Positions 53,419 to 62,772 of a DNA stretch of 64,000 nt are shown here, piece after piece. A program made the translations under genes and the position numbers. Each line of letters begins with the position of its first letter. The stretch's first letter is position 1. The DNA lies in NCBI RefSeq assembly GCF_000938255.1, contig NZ_JYMR01000023.1, forward strand, positions 310,001 through 374,000. The letters run 5' to 3'. The DNA is from Bradyrhizobium sp. LTSP849. GTDB lineage: Bacteria; Pseudomonadota; Alphaproteobacteria; Rhizobiales; Xanthobacteraceae. The notes beneath the pieces are model-generated. The model saw nothing but the letters and a program-made list of their open reading frames with translations. It had not been told where the DNA came from and ran no database searches.

Positions 53419-53465
53419 ATGTATCTGACATGATTGCATTCTGAGCTTTAAATGTATCATGTATC
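53419..53465. promoter_or_regulatory. ATGTATC repeats between Rrf2 and OYE genes
   Basis: ATGTATC occurs three times: 53419-53425 and, in tandem, 53452-53458 and 53459-53465. The intergenic strip is AT-rich and divergent, so it is a probable Rrf2 binding region. Confidence 0.4.
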
Positions 53466-53518
53466 GATGCATTTTAGAAGGGTCGGTCTCTCACATCCGC
53501 GCCCTCCAGGAGCACAGC

Positions 53519-54673
53519 GTGTCCGCCGTCCAAATGAAACTCTCTGATCCTCTCGACATCCTCTTTAAGTCCACTCGGATCGGCGGTCTCGAACTGCGCA
53601 ACCGTATCGCGATGGCCCCGATGACCCGCGCCATGTCGCCCGGAGGCGTGCCGGGTGAGAATGTCGCCCGCTACTATCGGCGGCGAGCCGAGGGCGGCGT
53701 CGGGCTCATCATGACTGAAGGCACCTTCATCCCTCATCCCAGCGCGGGGCACGATGAAAACGCGCCCCGCATCTACGGCGATGACGCTCTCGACGGATGG
53801 CGGCGAGTGGTTGAGCAAGTACACGACGCGGGAGGGCGGATCTTCGCGCAGCTCTGGCACGTCGGGCTGGTCCGCAAGCCGCAGGTCGACGGCGTGGGGC
53901 GTCTCTATGACGGTGGTCCCGGCAGCGACGACCGCTTCAGCCCTTCCGGCATCATTGGAGGGAACGGTCTGCCTTTCGAACGGGTCGGGCGGCCGGCGAC
54001 CCTCAGCGAAATTCGTAGCGTGATAGAGGCCTACGGCGTAGGAGCGCGCACCGCAAAGGCGCTGGGCTTTGACGGCGTCGAAATTCACGGCGCCCATGGC
54101 TATCTCATCGATCAGTTCCTCTGGGATCAAACCAACCTGCGCGAGGACGCGTATGGCGGCGACATCGGCCGCCGAACCCGTTTCGCCGCCGAGGTCATTC
54201 AGGAGATCCGCGCGAATGTCGGGCCTGATTTCCCGGTGGTGCTGCGGCTGTCGACCTGGAAGCAGCAGGATTATAGCGCACGGCTCGCGGCCAGCCCGGA
54301 CGAATGGGCTGCTATCGTTCGCCCCCTCGCGAGCGCTGGCGTCGATGCATTCCATCTGTCCCAACGTCGATATTGGGAAGGTGAGTTCGGCACGGACGCG
54401 AATCTCGCGACCTGGACGAAGCGGCTGACGGGAAAGCCGACCATCACTGTCGGCTCGATCACGCTCGACAACTCGATGGCCGAGATGATGCGCGGCGAGG
54501 GCAGCCTGCCCGAGAACAATCTCGCCCCGCTGCTTGCAGGGTTGGAGCGCGGCGACTTCGACCTCGTGGCGGTGGGAAGAGCGCTGATCGCCAACCCGGA
54601 TTGGCCGCATCGCGTCCGAAACGGCACGCCTTTCGTCCCTTACAGCCTCAGCATGCTTCAGACCCTCGTCTGA
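53519..54673 (+). CDS. Old Yellow Enzyme family NADH:flavin oxidoreductase
   Basis: A 384-residue FMN-barrel enzyme. GLELRNRIAMAPMTRAMSP, the catalytic HGAHGYLIDQFLWDQTN with DAYGG, and the phosphate-binding AVGRALIANPDWP are typical of the NemA/xenobiotic reductase group that reduces activated alkenes and nitro compounds. I chose GTG 53519 since AGGAG lies six bases upstream; the upstream ATG at 53459 would run through regulatory repeats. Followed by an SDR. Confidence 0.87.
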   Translation: MSAVQMKLSDPLDILFKSTRIGGLELRNRIAMAPMTRAMSPGGVPGENVARYYRRRAEGGVGLIMTEGTFIPHPSAGHDENAPRIYGDDALDGWRRVVEQVHDAGGRIFAQLWHVGLVRKPQVDGVGRLYDGGPGSDDRFSPSGIIGGNGLPFERVGRPATLSEIRSVIEAYGVGARTAKALGFDGVEIHGAHGYLIDQFLWDQTNLREDAYGGDIGRRTRFAAEVIQEIRANVGPDFPVVLRLSTWKQQDYSARLAASPDEWAAIVRPLASAGVDAFHLSQRRYWEGEFGTDANLATWTKRLTGKPTITVGSITLDNSMAEMMRGEGSLPENNLAPLLAGLERGDFDLVAVGRALIANPDWPHRVRNGTPFVPYSLSMLQTLV

Positions 54674-54708
54674 CGTCCCTCTCTCCCTAGCCCCGCAAGA
54701 GAACCATC

Positions 54709-55479
54709 ATGTCCAATCAAAACTCCACACCCAACATCATCCTCGTGACCGGTGGTGGCCGTGGTCTCGGCCGCAACACGGCGATATCAGCTGCAAGAAG
54801 CGGCTTCGACGTCATCATCACATATCATAGCAACAGAGATGCAGCGGCCGAGGTCGTGAGCGAGATTGAAGGGCTCGACCGCAAAGCGGTCGCCCTACGA
54901 TTGGATACCACTGACATCGGTTCTTTCGACGCCTTTGCCGCCGCTCTGCGCAGCGAGCTCGGTCGGCTCGGACACGAGACCATCCACGCTCTCGTCAACA
55001 ACGCCGGCATCGGGCTGGATGCTCCCTTCGCGACGACGTCGGAAGAGCTGTTTGATCGCCTTGTCAACGTTCATTTCAAGGGCGTGTTCTTCCTGACACA
55101 AAAGCTCCTGCCGATCATTGCCGATGGCGGTCGTATCGTGAACTTGTCGAGCGGCCTTGCGCGGGTCGCTCTGCCCGGCTTTGCCGTCTATGGGGCCCTG
55201 AAGGGTGCGATCGAGGTGCTCACGCGTTATCTCGCGAAGGAGCTTTCGGAGCGCAAAATAGCCGTGAACGTCGTCGCGCCCGGCGGAATCGAAACGGATT
55301 TCGGCGGAGGGGCGCTGCGCGACATCCCTGAGGTGAATGCTTTCATCGCGTCGCAGACAGCGCTGGGGCGCGCCGGAGTGCCCGACGATATCGGACCTGT
55401 CATCGCTGCGCTGCTGTCTCCGTCTCATCGTTGGATCAACGCTCAGCGTATCGAAGTGTCCGGGGGCTGGGCGCTCTGA
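54709..55479 (+). CDS. Short-chain dehydrogenase/reductase
   Basis: A 256-residue classical SDR: TGGGRGLGRN cofactor loop, VNNAGIG, catalytic Ser in VNLSSGLARV, and Tyr-x3-Lys in YGALKGAIE. AAGAGA precedes the ATG. It is 35 bp after the Old Yellow Enzyme and likely in the same Rrf2-controlled unit. Confidence 0.88.
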   Translation: MSNQNSTPNIILVTGGGRGLGRNTAISAARSGFDVIITYHSNRDAAAEVVSEIEGLDRKAVALRLDTTDIGSFDAFAAALRSELGRLGHETIHALVNNAGIGLDAPFATTSEELFDRLVNVHFKGVFFLTQKLLPIIADGGRIVNLSSGLARVALPGFAVYGALKGAIEVLTRYLAKELSERKIAVNVVAPGGIETDFGGGALRDIPEVNAFIASQTALGRAGVPDDIGPVIAALLSPSHRWINAQRIEVSGGWAL

Positions 55480-55685
55480 GCCTCCGCGCAGCGCGAGACC
55501 TGGACCAGTAGGATAAGGGTGTGAGCCCGTAAATTCAGATTGATCGCCAGATGTGCGCTTTGGCGCTCGTTTCAGACTTAAGTCACACGTCACGGCGCTT
55601 CTGAAACGGGCCAGAAGCTGACTTAGAAGCGACGACTTGAATTGCCTCCTCGTCCTCAGTTGCGGACCGAGGACGGAGGACCGAG

Positions 55686-56549
55686 TTACTGGACCTCGGC
55701 GATCTTCGGTCCAGATGACGGCATCTGCGCGTTAGTTGCCGAGGGCCGGTTCGGCGGCGATGCCGGGTCCGGCGATCGGACAGCGGCGTCGGGCGGCGCT
55801 GCCTGGGATGGTCGATGGGCAGTGGTTGCTGGAAGCACGATCACTTTTGCTCCGACTTTCACGCGTTCATAAAGATCCGCGACGTCCTCATTGGTCAGCC
55901 GGATACAGCCGGACGAAACCCGCTTCCCGATCGTATCGGGCTTGTTGGTGCCGTGAATTCTATATTCGGTCTCGCCGAGATACATCGCCCGGGCGCCGAG
56001 TGGATTGCCGGGACCGCCCGCCATAAACCGCGGCAGATAAGGCTGACGCACAAGCATCTCTGTCGGCGGACGCCAATCCGGCCATTCTGTTTTACGGGCC
56101 ACAGTCTGTTCACCGGACCATGCGAAACCTTCGCGGCCAACACCGATGCCGTAGCGCATCGCTTGCGCGTCGTTCAGAACGAAATAAAGGAATGTGTTTT
56201 TGGTATCGATGATCACGGTACCCGGCGTCTGGTGGCTGGCGTAGTCAACCACCTGCCGAACAAATGCTCCGGGACCGTCAGCGGCTTTTGGTGGTTCGAC
56301 CAGAGGGACCGGTGCCGGAAGAATCGGAGCCGGAGCTGGCGCCGATGCATGAACCGGAGTTGCCACGTAAACCGGAGTTGACGATGCCTGGGCCTGAGGT
56401 GCGGACGGCTTCCGTATCGGTTGCACGCTCGCAGGGCGAGACAGCAAACCGTACCCCAATGCGGCGACGGCCACGGCGCCAATTGCAACTCTCGCGACCA
56501 TGGGTATCGCGAGCGTTTCTGCCTTTCGACGTTTGGCGCGCTTGCTCAT
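55686..56549 (-). CDS. L,D-transpeptidase (YkuD/ErfK family)
   Basis: A 287-residue exported cell-wall enzyme. A basic start (SKRAKRRK) precedes a membrane anchor at about 15-37; a proline/alanine-rich linker follows to about 105, then the YkuD domain. The catalytic block HGTNKPDTIGKRVSSGCIRL contains His and the nucleophilic Cys. Such enzymes crosslink peptidoglycan or attach lipoproteins to it. I chose ATG 56549, with GGGGAAAG upstream. Confidence 0.88.
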   Translation of the reverse strand: MSKRAKRRKAETLAIPMVARVAIGAVAVAALGYGLLSRPASVQPIRKPSAPQAQASSTPVYVATPVHASAPAPAPILPAPVPLVEPPKAADGPGAFVRQVVDYASHQTPGTVIIDTKNTFLYFVLNDAQAMRYGIGVGREGFAWSGEQTVARKTEWPDWRPPTEMLVRQPYLPRFMAGGPGNPLGARAMYLGETEYRIHGTNKPDTIGKRVSSGCIRLTNEDVADLYERVKVGAKVIVLPATTAHRPSQAAPPDAAVRSPDPASPPNRPSATNAQMPSSGPKIAEVQ

Positions 56550-56909
56550 ATCTTTCCCCAGGTCACCATGCCCAAAAGAGGTAACCAGCAACATTTAAGA
56601 AACTTCGAAGCGATGCCGCTCAGACTGGAACTCGTTAACGGTGGTTAACGCCGAACTCTTGTTCGGCAACGTAAAAATTGGGAGTATCGCTTGATAATTT
56701 AGCAAGCGACGTGGACGACGAGGCAACTTTGGAAGATGTTTGGCGCTCGCGCAGGGTGGTTAGTGCCGGCGTTGCTCTCAGCACTTTCGCTTTGGCCTCG
56801 AGGCCAAGGCCAACAGCCGACATCGCTGATGCTTTACTCAATCACTTCATCTGCGATGCCCAGCGTGGGCGGTATCGTTACCCCCAGCGCCTTCGCGGTC
56901 TTGCGGAAA
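56550..56909. repeat. Gap with degenerate repeat, no intact gene
   Basis: No credible gene lies here. Rightward, 56800-56945 reads as TADIADALLNHFICDAQRG and, in another frame, LMLYSITSSAMPSVGGIVTP. These are scraps I remember as recurrent false ORFs in intergenic repeats of Bradyrhizobium. A decayed dispersed element is the likely content. The assignment rests on recollection. Confidence 0.4.
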
Positions 56910-57188
56910 TTAGCGCGCGAATTTGTAGTGAGCCAACGCCGCCGAAGTGACCGTAAGCAATGCCGAAGCAATCCAGATCGGGCCCAGCATAAAGATGGCT
57001 ATCGCGCCCTGCCCACAGGCACCGCATGCAACCGAAAACAATATCGGAAAACAACATAGCAGGGTGACTACGGCAAATCCTGTACTGAGCCAAACTCCCC
57101 TCGACCCCCATCGCGCACCAAAAAACCATGGAATAGCGGGAAAGCCGAAAGACAGAATAACCAGGAGGGTCATCAGATCGTCGAACAT
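56910..57188 (-). CDS. Small membrane protein, unknown function
   Basis: A 92-residue hydrophobic protein with about three membrane helices (MTLLVILSFGFPAIPWFFGA, then GFAVVTLLCCFPILFSVAC, then AIFMLGPIWIASALLTVTSA). Cysteines are frequent in the second. AAGAG lies eight bases before ATG 57188. No family is recognised. It may be a real small membrane gene or a decayed one, since it borders repeat material. Confidence 0.45.
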   Translation of the reverse strand: MFDDLMTLLVILSFGFPAIPWFFGARWGSRGVWLSTGFAVVTLLCCFPILFSVACGACGQGAIAIFMLGPIWIASALLTVTSAALAHYKFAR

Positions 57189-57274
57189 GATTGGCTCTTG
57201 GTCGCCAACACGAGGCCGATGGTTCAAACGCATACGGCCGTGGAAGCCATCTTCTATCCATGCGCGGCGATGAT

Positions 57275-57395
57275 GGCATCATGCCCCTGTTTTGCCCGAC
57301 GGAGCAAATGGCTTTCGTAAGATCCGCAGGTGTCGACCGTTAAGCCATTGATATCGCCGTCACCGGCTACTGTGCATGGGGTTGTTTTCGATGTT
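57275..57395. repeat. Candidate dispersed intergenic repeat
   Basis: The strip CCCCTGTTTTGCCCGACGGA (57282-57301) and CTGTGCATGGGGTTGTTTTC (57370-57389) look like pieces of an intergenic repeat that I recall in Bradyrhizobium. No coding potential is seen in 57189-57433. Confidence 0.35.
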
Positions 57396-57405
57396 TATGT
57401 TGCGC

Positions 57406-57418
57406 GGCCCGTTGGGCC
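57406..57418 (-). terminator. Possible terminator of the liv operon
   Basis: GGCCC-GTT-GGGCC is a perfect short hairpin 16 bp past the livF stop. No T-run is present. Confidence 0.3.
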
Positions 57419-57433
57419 TGATCCTGGCCGGCT

Positions 57434-58147
57434 CTAGTGGCCGCCGAGATAAGCCGTGATCAGCCGGGGATCGTGGATCAGATCCTTCGCGGGGCCGGAT
57501 TGCACGACCTCGCCCGTCTCAAGCACGTAACCGTAGTCGGCCGTCTCCAGCGCAGCGCGGGCGTTCTGCTCGACCAGCAGGATCGACACACCGAGATCGC
57601 GCAGCGACGCGATGGTGCGAAAAATCTCGCGCACGATCAGCGGTGCGAGGCCGAGACTCGGCTCATCGAGCATGAGCAGTTTCGGCTTGGCCATCAGCGC
57701 GCGCCCGAGTGCGAGCATCTGGCGCTCGCCGCCGGAGAGGGTGCCGGCGGCCTGGCGCTGCCGCTCTTTCAGGCGCGGGAAGCGATCATAGACCTCGTCC
57801 AGTGTCTTCTGGACGCCCGAGCGGTCACGCAGGCTGTAGGAGCCAAGCAGAAGATTGTCGGCGACCGACATGTCGGAGAACAGCTCGCGTTTTTCCGGGA
57901 CAAGGCACAGCCTGCGCTCGACGCGGTCCTCGACGGACATTTTTCCAATATCGCCGCCCTGAAAAACCATGCGGCCGCGCGAGGCGAGCAATCCGATGGC
58001 GGCCATCAGCAGCGTGGTCTTGCCGGCGCCGTTCGGGCCGATGACGGTGACGATCTGGCCTTCTTCGACCGACAGCGAGACGTTGCGGACCGCTTCGACA
58101 TTGTCGTAGCAGACGGTCACGTCGGTCATGGAAAACATCTCGCTCAC
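57434..58147 (-). CDS. livF: Branched-chain-type ABC transporter ATPase LivF
   Basis: A 237-residue ATPase: Walker A GPNGAGKTT, signature LSGGERQMLALGRAL, Walker B LLMLDEPSLGLAP. It overlaps the LivM-LivG fusion by four bases and is last in the operon. The family imports branched-chain amino acids, but many members import aromatic acids, amides or urea. Confidence 0.9.
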   Translation of the reverse strand: MSEMFSMTDVTVCYDNVEAVRNVSLSVEEGQIVTVIGPNGAGKTTLLMAAIGLLASRGRMVFQGGDIGKMSVEDRVERRLCLVPEKRELFSDMSVADNLLLGSYSLRDRSGVQKTLDEVYDRFPRLKERQRQAAGTLSGGERQMLALGRALMAKPKLLMLDEPSLGLAPLIVREIFRTIASLRDLGVSILLVEQNARAALETADYGYVLETGEVVQSGPAKDLIHDPRLITAYLGGH

Positions 58148-59913
58148 GCGACGCCTCCGAGATAGGCCTCTTGAACCCGCTCGTCGCTGCGGATCGCGGC
58201 TGGCGCGCCTTCGCAGAGTTTTGATCCGAAATCGAGCACCACGATGCGGTCGACTAGCGACATCACGAACTCCATGTCGTGCTCGACGATCAGGATGGTC
58301 AGATGGTCCGACCGCAGCGAGCGGAGCAGCTCCGCAAGCCGGAGCTTCTCCTGGCGGCGCAGGCCCGCGGCCGGCTCGTCGAGGACGAGCAGGGCGGGAT
58401 CGGCGGCCAGCGCGCGCGCGATCTCGAGGATGCGCTGATTGCCGAGCGGCAGATTGCCTGCGAGCTCGAACGGCTTTTCGCCGAGCCCGACGCGCTCGAG
58501 CTGCATCAGCGCTTCATGCCGGACGCTGGCTTCCTCCCGCTGGTTGAGGCGGAAGGCACCGGCGAACAGGCCCGCGTGCGTGCGTGCGTAAGTGCCGAGC
58601 ATGACGTTTTCCAGAAGGCTCATGCGTGGCCGCAGCTTCACATGCTGGAAGGTCCGCGCGACACCGGCCTTGGCGATGCGGGATTGCGCATCACGCGTGA
58701 TCGGACGCCCCGCAAAGACGATCTCGCCCTTGTTGACCCGGAGCGCGCCGGTCAGGCAGTTGAACATCGTGCTCTTGCCGGCACCGTTCGGCCCGATCAC
58801 GGCGAGGATCTCGCCGGAGCGGACCTCGAAGCTGACATTGTTGACGGCAACCAGGCCGCCGAACCGGCGCTCGGCGCCATCGACCTTCAGAAGGAGTTCG
58901 CCCGGCGTCGGCTGTGCGCGACGCGGCAGGGGCGGCGCCGGGTGTGGCCGCTCGCGCCTGACCTTCGGCAGATAGCGCGCAACGAAGGGCACGATGCCTT
59001 GTCGCGCCCATTGCAGGAACAGGATGAACAACGCGGAGAAGGCGACGATCTCGAGCTGCCCGGAGGCGCCCTTCGCGATCAGCGGCAGATAGTCCTGCAC
59101 GCTGTTCTTGAGCAGGGTGACGACGGCCGCACCAACGACACCGCCGAGAAGGCTGCCGGCGCCGCCGACCATCGACATCATCAGATATTCGATGCCCATG
59201 CCGGCGTCGAACGGGCCCGGGCTGATGAAGCGGCTCATATGGGCGTAGAGCCACCCGGAAAGCGAGGCGAGGAAAGCCGCGATCACGAAGGTCACGAGCT
59301 TGATCCGGAAGGCGTTGATGCCGAGGCTCTCGACCAGCGTATTGCCGCCACGCAACGCGCGCATGGCGCGACCGAGCCGCGAGTCCAGCAAATTATAGCC
59401 GAGCAGGAGGACGGCAGCGACGATGCCCCAGATCAGGAAATAGATCTGCGAGCTCGAGACCAGCGCGAACGATCCGATGCTGATCGGCGGGATCGACGAG
59501 ATGCCGTTAAAGCGGCCGAGCCCCTCGACATTGCCGAACAGGAAGCCGATGGCCAGGCCCCATGCGACGGTCGAGAGCGAGAGGAAATGGCCCTGGAGCC
59601 GCAAGGTGACGAGGCCGAGGACGGCCGCGACGCAGCAGGTCAGCACCACGCCGAACACGAGGCCGAGCCACGGCGAGTATCCGTTCAGCGCGGAGACCCA
59701 GGCGGTGGCATAGGCGGCGATGCCGACGAACGCTGCCTGCCCGAACGACACGATGCCGCCGACGCCGGTGAGGAGCGCAAGGCCAATGGCGACGAGCGAA
59801 TAGATGCCGATATAATTCATCAGCGTGATGCTGAAGGGGCTCAGAACGAAGGGCGCGAGCGCAATGCACACCACCGCTGCGATCGCCGCAAGCTGAACGT
59901 GAAGGCGCGTCAT
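58144..59913 (-). CDS. LivM-LivG fusion: permease plus ATPase
   Basis: A 589-residue fusion. Residues 1-320 are a LivM permease with 8-10 helices (YSLVAIGLALLTGVGGIVSF, then GQAAFVGIAAYATAWV). A short proline-rich linker (RERPHPAPPLPRRAQPTPG) leads to a LivG ATPase with Walker A GPNGAGKST and the variant signature LPLGNQRILEIARAL. Fused LivMG proteins occur in alphaproteobacteria. Overlaps its neighbours on both sides by four bases. Confidence 0.9.
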   Translation of the reverse strand: MTRLHVQLAAIAAVVCIALAPFVLSPFSITLMNYIGIYSLVAIGLALLTGVGGIVSFGQAAFVGIAAYATAWVSALNGYSPWLGLVFGVVLTCCVAAVLGLVTLRLQGHFLSLSTVAWGLAIGFLFGNVEGLGRFNGISSIPPISIGSFALVSSSQIYFLIWGIVAAVLLLGYNLLDSRLGRAMRALRGGNTLVESLGINAFRIKLVTFVIAAFLASLSGWLYAHMSRFISPGPFDAGMGIEYLMMSMVGGAGSLLGGVVGAAVVTLLKNSVQDYLPLIAKGASGQLEIVAFSALFILFLQWARQGIVPFVARYLPKVRRERPHPAPPLPRRAQPTPGELLLKVDGAERRFGGLVAVNNVSFEVRSGEILAVIGPNGAGKSTMFNCLTGALRVNKGEIVFAGRPITRDAQSRIAKAGVARTFQHVKLRPRMSLLENVMLGTYARTHAGLFAGAFRLNQREEASVRHEALMQLERVGLGEKPFELAGNLPLGNQRILEIARALAADPALLVLDEPAAGLRRQEKLRLAELLRSLRSDHLTILIVEHDMEFVMSLVDRIVVLDFGSKLCEGAPAAIRSDERVQEAYLGGVA

Positions 59914-60953
59914 TCCTCGATCTCCTCCTCGGAATGCAGCGAGGCCAGGGATCGCCAGATCAGGATCGGGATCAGCAGCGAGAACACAATGACGTCCTTC
60001 AGCGCACTGCTCTCGAAGGATGCAAAACTCTCGAGGATGCCGACGCCGACGGCGCCGATCGCAGCACCGGGATAGCTGGTCATGCCGCCGACGATGGCGC
60101 CGACAAAGGCCTTGAGGCCGATCAGAAAGCCGGAATCATAGAACACGGTGTTGACCGGCGCGATCAGGATGCCGGATACGCCGGCCATCAGCGAGCCCAG
60201 CAGATAGGCGATCGTGCCGGCGCGGGCGGGCCGTATCCCCATCAGGCGGGAGCCGGTCCGGTTCACGGCCGTGGCGCGCAGCGATTTTCCGACCAGAGTG
60301 AAGTCGAAGAACAGATAGAGGAGGCCGCTGAAGACGAGGGCTGCGAGCACGATCAGCATGGTCTGGCCCGAGACCAGCACGCCGGCGAACTCGGTCGAGA
60401 ACGACGTCAGCGGTTCGGTTCTGACACCTTCAGGTCCGAAGAACAGCAGCCCCAGACCGACCAGTGCGTAATGCAGCGCGACGGAGACGGTCAGCAGCAA
60501 CAGCACCGTTCCGTCCGCGATGGGTCGGAATACGATCCGATCCAGAAGTGGAGCGATCGGCGTGATCAGCATCAGCGCAAGCACGAGCCTGACGGCAAGC
60601 GGCGGCTCGGCGCGCATCGTCAGCCAGGCGAGACCGACCACGGCCAACGGAAGCGCGAGATAGAAGAACAGCGCGCGTGGCAGCAGCCGAATCTCGCCGG
60701 CGCGCACGAGCGAGATGATCTCGATCAAGGTTGCAAGGCAGGCCAGGATGACGACCAGCGCTCCGGTGCCCGGAAAGCGCTTGGCGTCGAGGGCAGCCAG
60801 TGTCAGCGCGGTGAATGCGGCGATGTCGCCAAAGGGAATGAAGATGACCCGTGTCACCGTGAAGATGAGGACGGTCCCGATCGCCACCAGCGCATAGACT
60901 GCGCCGGTGGCGATCCCGTCGATCCCAAGGATGGCTGCGATATCGCTCGTCAT
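59910..60953 (-). CDS. livH: Branched-chain-type ABC transporter permease LivH
   Basis: A 347-residue inner-membrane permease with eight or more helices. GIATGAVYALVAIGTVLIFT at the start and the C-terminal SSYPGAAIGAVGVGILES-like segment (MTSYPGAAIGAVGVGILES) are typical. An insert of about 50 residues in the middle makes it longer than usual (about 290). Overlaps the LivM-LivG gene. Confidence 0.88.
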   Translation of the reverse strand: MTSDIAAILGIDGIATGAVYALVAIGTVLIFTVTRVIFIPFGDIAAFTALTLAALDAKRFPGTGALVVILACLATLIEIISLVRAGEIRLLPRALFFYLALPLAVVGLAWLTMRAEPPLAVRLVLALMLITPIAPLLDRIVFRPIADGTVLLLLTVSVALHYALVGLGLLFFGPEGVRTEPLTSFSTEFAGVLVSGQTMLIVLAALVFSGLLYLFFDFTLVGKSLRATAVNRTGSRLMGIRPARAGTIAYLLGSLMAGVSGILIAPVNTVFYDSGFLIGLKAFVGAIVGGMTSYPGAAIGAVGVGILESFASFESSALKDVIVFSLLIPILIWRSLASLHSEEEIEE

Positions 60954-60992
60954 TGAGACGCCGTTCCCCCGTTCTGACTGCCAGCCTTCCGA

Positions 60993-62141
60993 CTACGGCG
61001 CGTATTTCCAGGCGCCGCCCGTCAGGCGCACCACGACGAGCGAGCGCTCGTCGACGCCGGTCACCGCACCGGGCTTGAAGTTGTAGACGGCATGCACGCC
61101 CGGCAACTCCTTGGTGCTGAGGATCGCGTCCCGCAGCGCCGTGTGGAATTCCGCCGTTCCGGGCTTCGCAGTCTTCAGCGCGCGCTCCGCAGCATTGGCG
61201 AAAATCAGCCAGGCGTCGAAGGAATAGGCGGAGAAGCCGTCAGTGGTCGGGATGTTATGAGTCTTCTGGTACACCGCGCGGAAATCCAGCGCGATTTTCT
61301 TGGCGAAGTGCTCGTCGGGCAGCTGCTCGGCCACGATCACGGGGCCGGCGGAGACCTGAATGCCGTCGGCCGCCTTGCCGCCGACGTTGACGAAGTCAGG
61401 ATTGACCAGCGCCACCGTGCCGTAGGTGTTGCCCTTGAAGCCGCGGTCGGCGAGGCTGAGAAGAGGCAGCGCACCTTGGGTACCCGAGCCGCCGTCCAGC
61501 ACGGCGTCCGGCCGGGCGGCAAGCACCTTGAGGATTTGCGCGGTGACCGAGGTGTCGGTGCGGGCATAGCGCTCGTTGGTCTGTATCTTGATGTCACCGG
61601 CGGCTTCGGCGGCCTTCGCGCCGTTGTAGACGAGGTCGCCCCACGCGTCGGTGAAGCCGATATAGCCGATGTTCTTCATGCCATCGCGCTTCATGCGGTC
61701 TGCGACGATCTTGACGAGCAGGGAAGCAGGCTGCGGCACCGACACCACCCACTGCTCGGGCGAGTCCGGAAGCTTGCCGATCGGCGAGATCGCGATCATC
61801 GGCACTTTCAGCTCGCTCGCCACCGCCGCCATGGCGATGGTCGACGGTGCCGTCGCCGTGCCGATCAGGAGATCCACCTTCTCTTCTTCGACGAGCTTGC
61901 GCGCGTTGCGGGTCGCGGCCGACGGGTCGGAGCCGTCATCGAGCTGGATCAGGCGAATGGTCTCGCCGTTGATGGTCTTCTTGTATTCATAGGCGGCGTT
62001 GATGCCGCGCCCATAGGGGATTCCGATCGACGAACCGTTGCCGCTGAGCGATGTGACGAAGCCGATGGTGATGTCGGCCTGCGCAGCCGGGGCTGCGAAG
62101 ACCCCGGCGGCAAGTGCGAGTAGGCTAACAGTCTTGCGCAT
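60993..62141 (-). CDS. livK: Branched-chain-type ABC substrate-binding protein LivK
   Basis: A 382-residue periplasmic binder with a signal peptide cleaved near residue 22 (FAAPAAQADITIGFV). SLSGNGSSIGIPYGRGINAA, DDGSDPSAATRNARKLV and DLLIGTATAPSTIAMA are usual binding-lobe motifs. GGAGGATAACGCAA precedes the ATG. Ligand unknown; aromatic acids are possible since the catabolic island is near and a similar operator-like site lies upstream at 62572. Confidence 0.88.
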   Translation of the reverse strand: MRKTVSLLALAAGVFAAPAAQADITIGFVTSLSGNGSSIGIPYGRGINAAYEYKKTINGETIRLIQLDDGSDPSAATRNARKLVEEEKVDLLIGTATAPSTIAMAAVASELKVPMIAISPIGKLPDSPEQWVVSVPQPASLLVKIVADRMKRDGMKNIGYIGFTDAWGDLVYNGAKAAEAAGDIKIQTNERYARTDTSVTAQILKVLAARPDAVLDGGSGTQGALPLLSLADRGFKGNTYGTVALVNPDFVNVGGKAADGIQVSAGPVIVAEQLPDEHFAKKIALDFRAVYQKTHNIPTTDGFSAYSFDAWLIFANAAERALKTAKPGTAEFHTALRDAILSTKELPGVHAVYNFKPGAVTGVDERSLVVVRLTGGAWKYAP

Positions 62142-62772
62142 TTGCGTTATCCTCCGTTGGTGCTGGATAGGAATGCCTCGAAGCCGCCGCGCGGGAACCC
62201 CGAACGACGAACGAACCGATTGAAAGCGTTGCTGTAGCGCCGAAACCCGGGCGCGACCGAAGAGAGCTTGCTCGGCCGGGCGTCAGCAGCCATGGGGTTG
62301 CTTGCCGCTCGAACAACGGGCCCATCGGCGAATGCGGGCGGGCCTTTTCTGAAGCGATGAGAAGTCGTCGACGCCGCCGCGATGCGCGACCGGCGATGCT
62401 GCTGCTGCCGGCTGTTCGAGCACGGCGACTGTCCACACGATTGAGTTTCTCAAAATCGGTGCCCTGCAACGTCATTGTCGTGGCCGCCGGTTCTTGACCG
62501 GCGAGGAATTACTTAAAGCCTAAAGTATTATTGGTGGGGCCGTCAACACGTGTCACGGCGCTGTCAGAAAAAAATGTTGTTGCATACAATTTCGTCGGAG
62601 TGCGGCGTTTCCTCGCCGCTCGGTGGTGCGAAAAGGCCATGCTCGCCTGGCCGTGACGGTGCCCGTCGTCGGCGCGGCCGCGCGCATTTGACGCGTCAAT
62701 TAGTTTATGGTTGAAATATATTTATCGGCAGCCGACGACCGATCCTCCGATCACCGCTTGAGGAGAAGGACG
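62142..62772. other. Divergent promoter region between livK and the racemase-fold gene
   Basis: This 631-bp gap holds no convincing gene; a leftward frame at 62125-62475 is Arg/Ser-rich and has no family look. The right half (62510-62600) is AT-rich, with the palindrome ACACGTGT (62546-62553) and the repeat TTGT-TGCAT-ACAA (62577-62589). It must contain promoters for both flanking genes. Confidence 0.5.
62572..62587 (-). promoter_or_regulatory. Weak match to the dioxygenase/ior operator
   Basis: On the minus strand this reads GTATGC-AACAA-CATTT, agreeing with each of the two stronger palindromes at 11 of 16 positions, chiefly TATGC and CAT. It lies 430 bp from livK and 186 bp from the rightward gene. 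Confidence 0.3.

Noticed and set aside
58279..60075. 598-codon open frame opposite the LivM-LivG fusion
   Set aside because: A mirror of a strong membrane/ATPase gene, with no recognisable domain and a composition of Arg, Glu and Ala from complementary codons.
62125..62475. 116-codon leftward frame upstream of livK
   Set aside because: Arg/Ser-rich, overlaps the livK start, no ribosome site and no family.
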